DNA from: CBDCVO01 sp965223085
GTDB lineage: Bacteria; Pseudomonadota; Gammaproteobacteria; Ga0077536
Length of the DNA: 64,000 nucleotides
NCBI GenBank assembly: GCA_965223085.1
Contig: OZ244981.1
Location: 4,092,001 to 4,156,000 of the forward strand
Direction of reading: 5' to 3'
This document shows, piece after piece, positions 1 to 8,042 of the stretch (the stretch's first letter is position 1; the number at the start of each line of letters is the position of its first letter). The notes beneath the pieces were generated by a model. The model saw nothing but the letters and a program-made list of their open reading frames with translations. It was not told where the DNA came from and searched no databases. Position numbers and translations under genes: made by a program.

Positions 1-560
1 GAACCCACAATCACAGTCGCAATTCCTTCGCTCTCCAGATGACGTGCGACCAAGCTCACGGCCTGGTGGCAGACGGGTCACAACGGCACCAACAACATCG
101 CATCAACATCGTCCTCTTGCGCCCAAGCCGCTATTTGCGGCGCATCGTGTTGCAAAGTTTGGCGCTGACTATAGTCGGTCGGCACCCCATAAACCCGCGG
201 CGAAAGCGACGCGATGCGCGCGCTGGAGACCCAGCTTTTTAACGCCGTAATCGGCAAATAAGTTTCCGGATCATCGGTATGCGTGGCATCGCGATCCCAA
301 AACTTATCGGTGACCAAACCATCTCGCGCCGACTCGACGCCGAGCGCAAACAATTTCGTTTCCCGCGGTGCGGAACTAGACCCGAGATCGGCCGTCGTTA
401 CGATCCCTACTCGACATTCGGTCAGCGGTTTTCGCAAAGACACAAACGGCACCTGCTTGTAATGCGGCCAGGCGTAAGCTTCCGTGTAACCGTGCGCGGC
501 ATAGTATTCACGGCTTTTATCGATATAGCTTATATGGGATCGATGGGTGCGTCGCTCCAC
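1..560 (-). CDS. GrdB-like (glycine/sarcosine/betaine/D-proline reductase family) selenoprotein, 3' end outside window
   Basis: The reading frame runs from ATG at 560 to a UGA at 80-78, then continues open to the window edge. The residues after the UGA read P-V-C-H-Q-A-V, so the joined motif is UPVCHQ, the redox U-x-x-C signature of the GrdB-like reductase family. The UGA is therefore read as selenocysteine (residue 161), not stop. Upstream residues (VGIVTTADLG, LLVPL before the UGA) also fit this family. A hairpin of the bacterial SECIS type follows the UGA (see 49-67). GTG directly before the ATG is an alternative start; an in-frame TGA lies just upstream. Proteobacterial members of the family are mostly stand-alone proteins of unproven substrate, so the name gives family, not reaction. 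The gene follows the CmcJ-like gene by about 60 bp and may share its transcript. A stop-at-UGA annotation would truncate it. Confidence 0.85.
49..67 (-). promoter_or_regulatory. SECIS-like hairpin after the selenocysteine UGA
   Basis: On the minus strand, ten nucleotides after the UGA, ACCAGGC and GCTTGGT form a seven-base-pair stem (one G-U pair) closed by the loop CGTGA. Bacterial SECIS elements are hairpins inside the coding region shortly downstream of UGA with a G-U in the apical loop, which SelB recognises. Position, size and loop all fit; function is inferred. Confidence 0.65.
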
Positions 561-618
561 GTCACAATATCTCAGAAATAAAATAAATCTTGGGGACCGT
601 AGCAGCTAAGTGCATTCG

Positions 619-1527
619 TCAGTCCGGGTAAACCACCACAGTTCGAGCTTCGATGCTTTCGCGCACACGCGCATGCGGAGGACAAGACGGATTTTTGAAA
701 CCTGTGTGCCCCGTAAAAGAAACTTTATCGCTCGCAGCCGAATCGTAACATTGCAGTAAAATGACCTCCTCTGGCTGCATATTCGAGATATAAAACCAGC
801 GGTGAACGGGACGGTAGCGAAACGAGTAGATCTCGCCGCTCAAATGCGGATTTTCTAGATCATCTTCGAGAAAATGCTCGATCGAAGTGGGGACGAAATC
901 CTCTAGGTCGATGGAGCGCGCATCGCAAATCGCAAGTGGGTTATCTTGCACCGGACCCACGATCGGCCGCCAGACATTGATCAAAGCGGCGTGTCGGCCG
1001 ATGAGGTGCGGCATGTTGTTTTCACTCAATATCTCGCGAATACGACGCGGCCCCGACGTCAGAGTGTAGTCATTATGCGCATGGTCGACCGGGAATCGAA
1101 CACCGTGATCGCCGCGTTTTGCGCGCGCTTTATTGCGCACATTATGGTCAAAGACAAGCACGCGTTCGGCACTAAGCACCGTCTTCAGCAACGCTACCAC
1201 TTGTGGGTAGTATTCTGTCTTGACTCGCTCCGGGGCGTAGAAATCTTTGCACACTGCGGGGTAGTGCCGGAGCTCGAAACCGGCGCCACCCAGCGATAAT
1301 TCATGCGTTAACGAGCGGCAATCGTAGATGGGGGTTGCGCGACGTTCACGTAGGGGGCTCTCGTTCTCGCGCCCACTAGAAGGCGGATACACCGCGATTC
1401 TGGCATCGCTCTCCGTGGCGGCGATGAACGATAAGTCGCTAACAACATAGGGTAGCGATCCGGGGTCACCCATAACACTTTTCTCGACTTGCGTGGCGAT
1501 CGACGTCTGTTTATTACTCGCGCACAT
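619..1527 (-). CDS. CmcJ/NvfI-family oxidoreductase (GA4 desaturase-like)
   Basis: The protein resembles the CmcJ/NvfI/AsaB family, putative non-heme iron or 2-oxoglutarate-type oxygenases first met in natural-product pathways and common as orphans in proteobacteria. Family landmarks visible are KTEYYPQVVALLK, RVLVFDHNVR, VDHAHNDYT, INVWRPIVGPVQDNPLAICD and the C-terminal segment RPVHRWFYISNMQPEEVILL. The open frame extends to 1665 and overlaps apbE, but the N-terminal stretch there is basic and unlike the family. ATG at 1527 (AGGCGA upstream) or 1473 is more likely. It sits between apbE and the selenoprotein gene, all on the minus strand. The substrate cannot be predicted from sequence. Confidence 0.72.
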   Translation of the reverse strand: MCASNKQTSIATQVEKSVMGDPGSLPYVVSDLSFIAATESDARIAVYPPSSGRENESPLRERRATPIYDCRSLTHELSLGGAGFELRHYPAVCKDFYAPERVKTEYYPQVVALLKTVLSAERVLVFDHNVRNKARAKRGDHGVRFPVDHAHNDYTLTSGPRRIREILSENNMPHLIGRHAALINVWRPIVGPVQDNPLAICDARSIDLEDFVPTSIEHFLEDDLENPHLSGEIYSFRYRPVHRWFYISNMQPEEVILLQCYDSAASDKVSFTGHTGFKNPSCPPHARVRESIEARTVVVYPD

Positions 1528-1627
1528 GATGTCGCCTGTCATTGCCGTTGACAAGTAAAGTCGCAACGCCGGCGCGGTACGAAGATCCCGTAGGATATCA
1601 GTAGCGCCACAGTAAGCAAGGCAACGT

Positions 1628-2746
1628 TCAAGGCGCACCCTCGCCCTGCGGGCGCGGGAATTCACCCGTCCTGGTCAGCGTTATTCCCGCCCCATCGTGA
1701 ATAAAAAACAGCGCGCTTAAGCCCTGCTTCGCGGCAAAAGCAATTCCGTCGACCGGCCCATTGACGAGCAGCGCGGTGGCGTAAGCATCGGCGTCCATCG
1801 CGCGGGCGTGGAGTACCGAGACCGCGACAAGATCGTGGCTGACCGGTGCCGCAGTGCGGGGTTCGATGGTATGAGAGTAGCGGCGGCCCGCGTGTTTGAA
1901 GTAGTTACGATAATCTCCCGAGGAGGCGAGAGCCTGATTATCGAGCTCGACTATCTGGGCGAGCGGCGCGTAACCGTCGCGCGGCATTTCGATACCGACG
2001 CGCCATCGCCGACCACCCGGACCATGCCCGAACGCGCGCACTTCACCGCCAATCTCAACCAAGAAATCTCCTAAACCGCGCTCTGAGAGCAGATCGGCGA
2101 GTTTGTCGACCGCATAACCCTTGGCGATCGCGGATAAGTCCACCGTTACCGACGGTACGCGTTTTCTCGCCGCCGGCGGGTCGGATCTCACATCGATCTG
2201 GTGGTAGCCGATCCGATCTCTAAGGCCATTGAGCTCGCGCTCGCTAGGTGGTGGCGCGACACGACCGGCCGCACCGAAACCCCAGCGCTCGACGGCTGCC
2301 GCGACCGTTACGTCGAAGGCACCCCCGGTCTCGGCACTGATCCGGTTCGCGGCGCGCAAGACAAAATTTAGCGCCGGCGAGGTCTCGTGCCAGGCAGTAT
2401 CGCGGCGGGCATTAAACCGGGCGAGCTCCGAATCCGTCCGAAAAGTCGACATCTGCGCATCAACGGTCGCTAAGGACCTCTCGATCGCGCGCGTTATTTC
2501 TCGACGGTTATGATCGCCGCAAACAGCGCACAAATAACTGACGCGATAGCGGGTCCCCATCGTGTGGCCGGCGATTACGACCGCCTGCTCCGGGGCGCAC
2601 GCTACTAAGCTCAGCGCCGCTAGAACGCCGGCCGCACCGCACCCGATCCAGCGAGTGACTCGTAAACGAATACATTCTTGCCGGCGGTTCCCGCGGCTCC
2701 GAGTAGGGATTAGAATTCCATCTCCGTACATCGATGAACTACGCAT
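1628..2746 (-). CDS. apbE: FAD:protein FMN transferase, lipoprotein
   Basis: ApbE moves FMN from FAD onto a threonine of target proteins such as NqrB/C and RnfG, and acts in the periplasm. The sequence has a hydrophobic segment ending in a lipobox (LSLVAC, Cys50), so the protein is probably anchored to a membrane. Family motifs are TMGTRYRVSY near residue 62, ETGGAFDVTV, the VDLSAIAKGYAVDKL helix, IGGEVRAFG, ASSGDYRNYF and the metal-binding MDADAYATAL near the C terminus. A CAVC pair near residue 73 is unusual and could be a disulfide or metal site. The N terminus before the hydrophobic stretch is long (about 33 residues); ATG at 2731 is another possible start. No Nqr, Rnf or other target gene is in the window. 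Confidence 0.9.
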   Translation of the reverse strand: MRSSSMYGDGILIPTRSRGNRRQECIRLRVTRWIGCGAAGVLAALSLVACAPEQAVVIAGHTMGTRYRVSYLCAVCGDHNRREITRAIERSLATVDAQMSTFRTDSELARFNARRDTAWHETSPALNFVLRAANRISAETGGAFDVTVAAAVERWGFGAAGRVAPPPSERELNGLRDRIGYHQIDVRSDPPAARKRVPSVTVDLSAIAKGYAVDKLADLLSERGLGDFLVEIGGEVRAFGHGPGGRRWRVGIEMPRDGYAPLAQIVELDNQALASSGDYRNYFKHAGRRYSHTIEPRTAAPVSHDLVAVSVLHARAMDADAYATALLVNGPVDGIAFAAKQGLSALFFIHDGAGITLTRTGEFPRPQGEGAP

Positions 2747-2812
2747 AAAAGCATGAAACGCTCACACGGGCGTGAACTTCTCACCGAAAACAACGAATAT
2801 CATCACTACACT

Positions 2813-3781
2813 ATGTCTATGCAACACGCGATAGGTGCTTTGCGGGAATTTATTGCACAACGCATTATTGGCCAGACCTATCTCCTTGATCGATTATTGA
2901 TCGCCTTGCTCGCCGACGGCCACCTATTGGTCGAAGGTGCACCGGGACTCGCGAAAACGCGGGCGATTAAAGTTTTAAGTGAGGGCATCGAAGCGAGCTT
3001 TCACCGGATCCAATTTACCCCTGACCTACTGCCGGCGGACATAACCGGCACCGAAATCTATCGCCCCCAAGATGGCTCATTCAAGTTCCAACACGGTCCT
3101 TTGTTTCATAATCTCGTGCTGGCTGACGAAATTAATCGCGCCCCCGCGAAAGTCCAATCGGCCCTTCTCGAAGCGATGGCAGAGCGCCAGATCAGCATCG
3201 GTCGAGAGACCTATCTTCTGCCCGAATTGTTCCTCGTGATGGCGACCCAAAACCCGCTAGAACACGAAGGGACTTATCCACTACCCGAGGCTCAACTCGA
3301 TCGATTTCTGATGCATGTCACGATCACTTATCCGAACCACGACGATGAAAGACAAATATTGGCGCTCGCGCGGGCCGAGGCACGCGTCTTAAAGTCCGAG
3401 CAAACTACGCCGCCGCCAGCGATAGGACAAGATCAACTGCTCACCGCGCGGCACGAGCTGCTCGAGATCTATATGAGCGAGGAACTAGAGCGATACCTGC
3501 TGGAACTGGTATTTGCGAGCCGCGAGCCGGCACTGTATGGAGAAGAGCTTGGTCGCTGGGTTCAATATGGCGCTAGCCCGCGCGCTAGCATCGCGCTGGA
3601 TCGCTGCTCACGCGCCCGCGCTTGGTTGCAGGGGCGCGATTACGTCGGCCCTGAAGATGTGCAAGCGATCGCGGCTGACGTCCTGCGCCACCGCATTATC
3701 ATGACCTATGAGGCCGACGCCGAAGGTCTAACGCCAGATCACTTCGTCACCGAGTTGCTGCAACGTATCGCCGTGCCTTGA
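2813..3781 (+). CDS. MoxR-family AAA+ ATPase
   Basis: MoxR ATPases are chaperone-like AAA+ proteins that work with von Willebrand factor A (VWA) proteins, often in metal insertion or envelope stress responses. Walker A (GAPGLAKT), Walker B (LVLADEINRAPAKVQ) and sensor 1 (MATQNP) are present, with the helical lid (RHRIIMTYEADAEGL) at the end. The frame is open from ATG at 2753, but the family normally begins near MSMQHAIGALREF, so ATG at 2813 is chosen. It is the first gene of a six-gene plus-strand operon whose other members (DUF58, DUF4381, VWA and BatD proteins) are the classic Bat set; the genes after DUF58 overlap by a few bases. The upstream gene apbE diverges, so the promoter lies around 2747-2812. 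Confidence 0.93.
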   Translation: MSMQHAIGALREFIAQRIIGQTYLLDRLLIALLADGHLLVEGAPGLAKTRAIKVLSEGIEASFHRIQFTPDLLPADITGTEIYRPQDGSFKFQHGPLFHNLVLADEINRAPAKVQSALLEAMAERQISIGRETYLLPELFLVMATQNPLEHEGTYPLPEAQLDRFLMHVTITYPNHDDERQILALARAEARVLKSEQTTPPPAIGQDQLLTARHELLEIYMSEELERYLLELVFASREPALYGEELGRWVQYGASPRASIALDRCSRARAWLQGRDYVGPEDVQAIAADVLRHRIIMTYEADAEGLTPDHFVTELLQRIAVP

Positions 3782-3794
3782 GCAATGCGTCCCC

Positions 3795-4769
3795 ATGGCA
3801 GCGTCAAGATCATCACAGGAGACCCCCGGCGCGCTTGCTGAAACACGCGCCGATGAAGTTGTCGCACCCGACCTCACTGATTTGATGGCGCAAAGCACCC
3901 GCGCCCGCCTACTGCCCGCCTGGCGCGAAATCGCCCGCACACCCCAAAGCGGTGGTTATTTAGCCCGCATCAAAGGCCGTGGCATGGAATACGATGAATC
4001 GCGCCCCTATCAGTCGGGCGATGATATTCGCGCCCTGGATTGGCGCGTCACGGCACGCACCGGCAAACCCCACACGAAACTTTTTCGCGAAGAGCGGGAG
4101 CGGCCTGTCTACCTCGCACTAGACCAACGCCCGGCGATGTTCTTCGGGACGCGCAGCGCCTTTAAGTGCGTGCAGGCGGCACGCGCGGCAGCCTTATTAG
4201 CGTGGAAAGCACAGCAGCTCGGTGACCGCGTTGGCGGTATCTGTTTTCGCGCCGCCACGCCGGTCGAACTGCCGCCCCGCCGCGGTGCCGCAACCGTCTT
4301 GCGCTTGCTGAAAATGTTTGTTGCGGTTGGCCAAGTCCAAGTGAACGACGCAGAAATGAATGCCAGCCGTGCCGCACTCACGGTCGCCACCCAACACCTC
4401 ACGCGCGTCGTACGACCGGGCAGCTTGGTATTTTTTCTAAGCGATTATCGCGGCCTGTCGGAGGCGACATTACGCCACATGAGTCAGCTAGCGCAACACA
4501 ATGAACTGCTCGCAATATTCATTTTCGATCCCTTCGAGCAAACCTTACCGGTCTTAGCAAAACCCGCCACTGTCTCCGATGGAACGCGTAGCCTGCGGGT
4601 CTCGGCAACTGATCGAGAGCTTCGAGAACGCTACGCCAAGCGTTTCGCGGCACGCCTAGCCGGTCTCCGTGAGCTCGCACGCGTGCGTCCGATCGGTTTG
4701 GTCCAGCTGCGCACCGATCAAGACCCCCTAGTGGTGCTGCAATATGCCCTGGGTGCCCGCAAGCTGTGA
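3795..4769 (+). CDS. DUF58 domain protein of the MoxR/Bat operon
   Basis: DUF58 proteins regularly follow MoxR ATPases and carry a degenerate VWA-like fold. The hallmark GRGMEYDESRPYQSGDDIRALDWRVTART region is visible around residues 57-83 (quoted segments: GRGMEYDE, RPYQSGDDIR, LDWRVTART), followed by the TKLFREERERPVYLALD strand. No membrane segment is evident, so it is probably cytoplasmic or peripheral. It begins 13 bp after moxR and its TGA overlaps the GTG of the next gene (GTGA), which indicates translational coupling. The exact role is unknown for the family; the operon context suggests a part in the MoxR-VWA complex. Confidence 0.9.
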   Translation: MAASRSSQETPGALAETRADEVVAPDLTDLMAQSTRARLLPAWREIARTPQSGGYLARIKGRGMEYDESRPYQSGDDIRALDWRVTARTGKPHTKLFREERERPVYLALDQRPAMFFGTRSAFKCVQAARAAALLAWKAQQLGDRVGGICFRAATPVELPPRRGAATVLRLLKMFVAVGQVQVNDAEMNASRAALTVATQHLTRVVRPGSLVFFLSDYRGLSEATLRHMSQLAQHNELLAIFIFDPFEQTLPVLAKPATVSDGTRSLRVSATDRELRERYAKRFAARLAGLRELARVRPIGLVQLRTDQDPLVVLQYALGARKL

Positions 4770-5248
4770 ATCCAAGTGCACTTGAACTGCGCGATATTCA
4801 TCTGCCTGAACCGATTGCCTGGTGGCCCTTGGCACCCGGTTGGTGGTTCTTAGTGGCCCTAGTCGCGGCTTCATGCGTTCTAAGCGCCGCCTATATTTGG
4901 TATCGGCGGGGCGCGTTCCGGCGTGCTTTGCAGCGAGAACTCGCGGCTATCGCGGCGCAACATGCACGCGCTGGCGACGACGCAGTCGCCGCCCGTGCAC
5001 TGTCCGTGTTAGCGCGCCGCGCCGCATTAGCGAACGCCCCACGTAGCACCGTTGCCGGCCTGCACAGCGCCGCGTGGATCGCCTACCTGAAAAAAGCCTG
5101 GCCCCCGAATGACCCGCAGGCAACGGCACTCGAGCACTTACTCCGCGCGCCTTATCAAGCGCACCCGGAGCTGGATCTCGACACTCTGTTACCATGGTTT
5201 CGAGGTTTCATTCGCTCCCTGCCCTATAGTGCGGTGGAAGATAACTAA
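4766..5248 (+). CDS. DUF4381 membrane protein of the MoxR/Bat operon
   Basis: A 160-residue protein with one clear transmembrane helix near residues 22-43 (WWFLVALVAASCVLSAAYIW) after a short N terminus containing LRDIHLPEPIAWWPLAPGW, the usual DUF4381 opening. The C-terminal half is cytoplasmic and helical, ending in a conserved WFRGFIRSLP. It starts with GTG overlapping the DUF58 stop and its own TAA shares a base with the batA ATG. Members of this family lie between DUF58 and the VWA proteins in Bat operons. Its function is not established. Confidence 0.82.
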   Translation: MNPSALELRDIHLPEPIAWWPLAPGWWFLVALVAASCVLSAAYIWYRRGAFRRALQRELAAIAAQHARAGDDAVAARALSVLARRAALANAPRSTVAGLHSAAWIAYLKKAWPPNDPQATALEHLLRAPYQAHPELDLDTLLPWFRGFIRSLPYSAVEDN

Positions 5249-6237
5249 TGTTCACCCTCGCCTGGCCCTGGGTCTTATTAGCGTTGCCCCTAGCGCTGGC
5301 CGCGCGGCGCTGGTTGAAGCCCTACGCCATGCAGGACCAAGTGGCATTACGGGTCCCGGATTTCGACGATTTTCAACTTGCGCCCACCGGTACGCCGGAG
5401 ACCGGGGCTTACACGCGGCAGTTCTGGCTTGCGCTATTAGCCTGGACCCTGCTGGTATTCGCCGCGGCGCGCCCCCAGTGGCTGGGGCCCGCGACAACGG
5501 TGCCGGTGTCGGGGCGCGACTTGATGCTCGCGATCGATTTATCGAAGAGCATGGAAGTCGAAGATTTCGTGCTCGCCGGACGCCGCATCGATCGCTTGCA
5601 GGCGATCCGCGCCGTCGCAGCCGAATTCATCGCGCGGCGGGAAGGCGATCGCTTAGCCTTGATATTGTTCGGCACGCGCGCCTACTTGCAAGTCCCGTTG
5701 ACTTTTGACCGCGCCACGACCCAGCAATTGTTTGATGAAGCTTTCATCGGTCTCGCAGGTGATAATACCGCGATCGGTGATGCAATCGGCTTAGCGGTTA
5801 AGCGCCTGCGCGAGCAAGACGCCGAACACAAAGTACTCGTGTTGATGACGGACGGCGCCAACACCGCTGGCAGTATTGAACCGTTACGTGCGGCACAGCT
5901 CGCCGCCACTGCCGGCCTGCGCATCTATACTATTGGGATCGGCTCAAATCAGATGCTTCGGCGGGGCATATTTGGTGGTATGCGTATCAATCCCGCGCAA
6001 GAGTTGGATGAAAAAACCTTGCGTGCGATCGCCGAGGCGACCGGCGGCCGGTACTTTCGTGCACTCGATATTGGCGGACTTAGGGAGATTTACGCCGAGT
6101 TAGATCAGCTCGAACCCGTGGCGCACGAAGACCAACATTTTCGACCGCTCAAGGAACTATATCCCTGGCCTTTGGGTCTGAGCATGTTTGTCGCTGTCGC
6201 GCTAGCGATCAAGTCTTTACCAATCATGCGCAGGTGA
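5248..6237 (+). CDS. batA: VWA-domain membrane protein, BatA type
   Basis: The protein has hydrophobic segments near residues 3-18 and 58-75, a VWA domain (about 90-285) and a C-terminal helix (WPLGLSMFVAVALAI). The metal-ion-dependent adhesion site is intact: DLSKS (DxSxS) and a later LMTDGANTAG. Bat proteins were first linked to aerotolerance in Bacteroides; in proteobacteria the set is thought to aid envelope stress resistance with MoxR. Start and stop overlap both neighbours by 1-4 bases. The protein is expected in the inner membrane with the VWA domain exposed to the partner ATPase or the periplasm; the topology is not settled from sequence. Confidence 0.9.
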   Translation: MFTLAWPWVLLALPLALAARRWLKPYAMQDQVALRVPDFDDFQLAPTGTPETGAYTRQFWLALLAWTLLVFAAARPQWLGPATTVPVSGRDLMLAIDLSKSMEVEDFVLAGRRIDRLQAIRAVAAEFIARREGDRLALILFGTRAYLQVPLTFDRATTQQLFDEAFIGLAGDNTAIGDAIGLAVKRLREQDAEHKVLVLMTDGANTAGSIEPLRAAQLAATAGLRIYTIGIGSNQMLRRGIFGGMRINPAQELDEKTLRAIAEATGGRYFRALDIGGLREIYAELDQLEPVAHEDQHFRPLKELYPWPLGLSMFVAVALAIKSLPIMRR

Positions 6238-8042
6238 TGAGCTTCAGCGAATTTCATTTCCTCCGGCCGCTGTGGTTGCTGGCACTCGCGCCACTGGCCT
6301 GGTTGTTGTGGCAGACCTGGCATAACCGGAGTAACGAACGAGTGTGGGCCAGAGTCTGTGACGAGCGTCTGCTGCGCCATCTGTTGATCCCTTCAGGTGT
6401 GCGTCGAGGAGTTCGAAACACGAGTTACTTTGCCCTCATCGGCGTGTTAGTGATCATCGCATTAGCGGGCCCCACTTTCGAGCGCTTAGCCGCACCAATA
6501 TTTCAACACCGCGGGGCGCTGGTCGTGGCCCTCGACCTGTCACACTCCATGGCTGCCGCTGACATTAAGCCGGATCGTCTCAGTCGTGCGAAATTTAAAG
6601 TTCGAGATCTGTTCGCCCAACGAACCGAAGGACAAACGGCGTTGATCGCCTTTGCGGCGCAACCCTATGTCGTCACCCCGCTGAGCAGCGACGTCGCGAC
6701 ATCCGCCTTACAGATACCCGTGCTCACACCCGCGCTGATGCCACAGCAAGGCACGAATGTCGGGCCCACGATCGATAAAGCCATCGATCTTCTAAAACAC
6801 GCTGGGGTCGTGCGAGGCGACATTCTGCTGGTTACGGATACGGCAAGTACCGAGCCTCTCGATGCCCCGTTAGAGCGGCTTGCGGCGGCCGGCCATCGTC
6901 TTTCCGTGCTCGCCGTTGGTACCGCAAATGGCGCCCCGATCCCTAATCAGGCGGGCGGCTTTATCGCTGATGCGAACGGTGCCATCGTGATCGCAAAACT
7001 CGACGTAAAACCCCTCGTTGATCTTGCCCGACGCGGTCGCGGTCATTTCGCGCTCTTAGATCCGCACAGTAATGCCGACGTGCAAAGCTTGAGCAACTTT
7101 TTTGTCGAACACGCCAATGCGGACGCAATTACGCGTGATGATCTCGTGCTCGAGCAGTGGCGCGAACTCGGTCCGTGGTTACTGCTGCCCGCGATCGCCC
7201 TCGCGAGCCTGGTTTTTCGCCGCGGGATACTGCTGCTACTGCTACTCGTGGGCACGCAACAACCGCTACAGGCAGGCTGGTGGATGACGCCAGATCAACA
7301 GGCACAAAGCGCCTACGACCGAGGCGACTATGCCGAGGCGGCCGCCGGCTTTAGCGACGAATCCTGGCGCGCGGCGGCCCAGTACCGCGCCGGCGACTAC
7401 GCCGACGCTGCGGCGAACTATGAACGCTTAACTGGCGTTGAGGCAAATTACAACCGTGGTAATGCACTCGCCAAACTCGGCGCCTACGAGCGCGCGCTCG
7501 AAGCCTACGACGCGGTGCTGGAAGCGAACCCTGAGCACGCCGACGCGAAACACAATAAATCACTGCTAGAAAACCTACTTAAGAAGAAGCAACAATCAGA
7601 ACAATCGCAGCAAGCGGGTGAGAAGGGTCAACAAGACCCGCAAAATGGCGCTCAGGACGACGCTGAGCGCAGCAACAGCGCGGGAGAAATGCAACCGACC
7701 GATCAAGCTCAAGCCGAAACAGCGGATAACGCCGGGGGTGACGGGCAGGACGACTCACGGGGCGATGATTCACACGCAGCTAATTCCGACCCGCGTTTAG
7801 CGGCACCGCAAGACCCGCAACATGAGCAAGACGCCGCGGAGACTGACGCGGGCGAGGACGATACGCTGGCAGCGGCGGAGCAGGACGCGGAAGCGAACGG
7901 TGCCAGAGATGAAATGCAACTCGCCACCGAACAGTGGTTAAACCAAATCCCCGATGACCCAGGCGGTCTGCTGCGACGTAAGTTTCAATATCAATATCGC
8001 TTGCAACAGCGTGATCAGCCGTCTTCGGAAACGCCATGGTAA
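6234..8042 (+). CDS. BatB-BatC fusion: VWA domain plus TPR repeats and acidic tail
   Basis: One 602-residue protein joins two functions that are separate genes in many Bat operons. Residues about 1-335 are BatB-like: two N-terminal helices, a VWA domain with DLSHS metal site, and a strongly hydrophobic stretch (RRGILLLLLLVGTQQ). Residues about 350-440 are BatC-like TPR repeats (YDRGDYAEAAAGF, YRAGDYADAAANYERL, YNRGNALAKLGAYERALEAY). The rest, about 445-575, is a Gln/Asp/Glu-rich, low-complexity linker before a conserved end (LNQIPDDPGGLLRRKFQYQY). The first codon can be GTG at 6234 or ATG at 6237. The stop overlaps batD. Confidence 0.9.
   Translation: MMSFSEFHFLRPLWLLALAPLAWLLWQTWHNRSNERVWARVCDERLLRHLLIPSGVRRGVRNTSYFALIGVLVIIALAGPTFERLAAPIFQHRGALVVALDLSHSMAAADIKPDRLSRAKFKVRDLFAQRTEGQTALIAFAAQPYVVTPLSSDVATSALQIPVLTPALMPQQGTNVGPTIDKAIDLLKHAGVVRGDILLVTDTASTEPLDAPLERLAAAGHRLSVLAVGTANGAPIPNQAGGFIADANGAIVIAKLDVKPLVDLARRGRGHFALLDPHSNADVQSLSNFFVEHANADAITRDDLVLEQWRELGPWLLLPAIALASLVFRRGILLLLLLVGTQQPLQAGWWMTPDQQAQSAYDRGDYAEAAAGFSDESWRAAAQYRAGDYADAAANYERLTGVEANYNRGNALAKLGAYERALEAYDAVLEANPEHADAKHNKSLLENLLKKKQQSEQSQQAGEKGQQDPQNGAQDDAERSNSAGEMQPTDQAQAETADNAGGDGQDDSRGDDSHAANSDPRLAAPQDPQHEQDAAETDAGEDDTLAAAEQDAEANGARDEMQLATEQWLNQIPDDPGGLLRRKFQYQYRLQQRDQPSSETPW

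Noticed and set aside
7564..7920. Low-complexity repeat in the BatB-BatC fusion as a separate repeat element
   Set aside because: It is the acidic linker of one continuous reading frame with no exact repeated unit.
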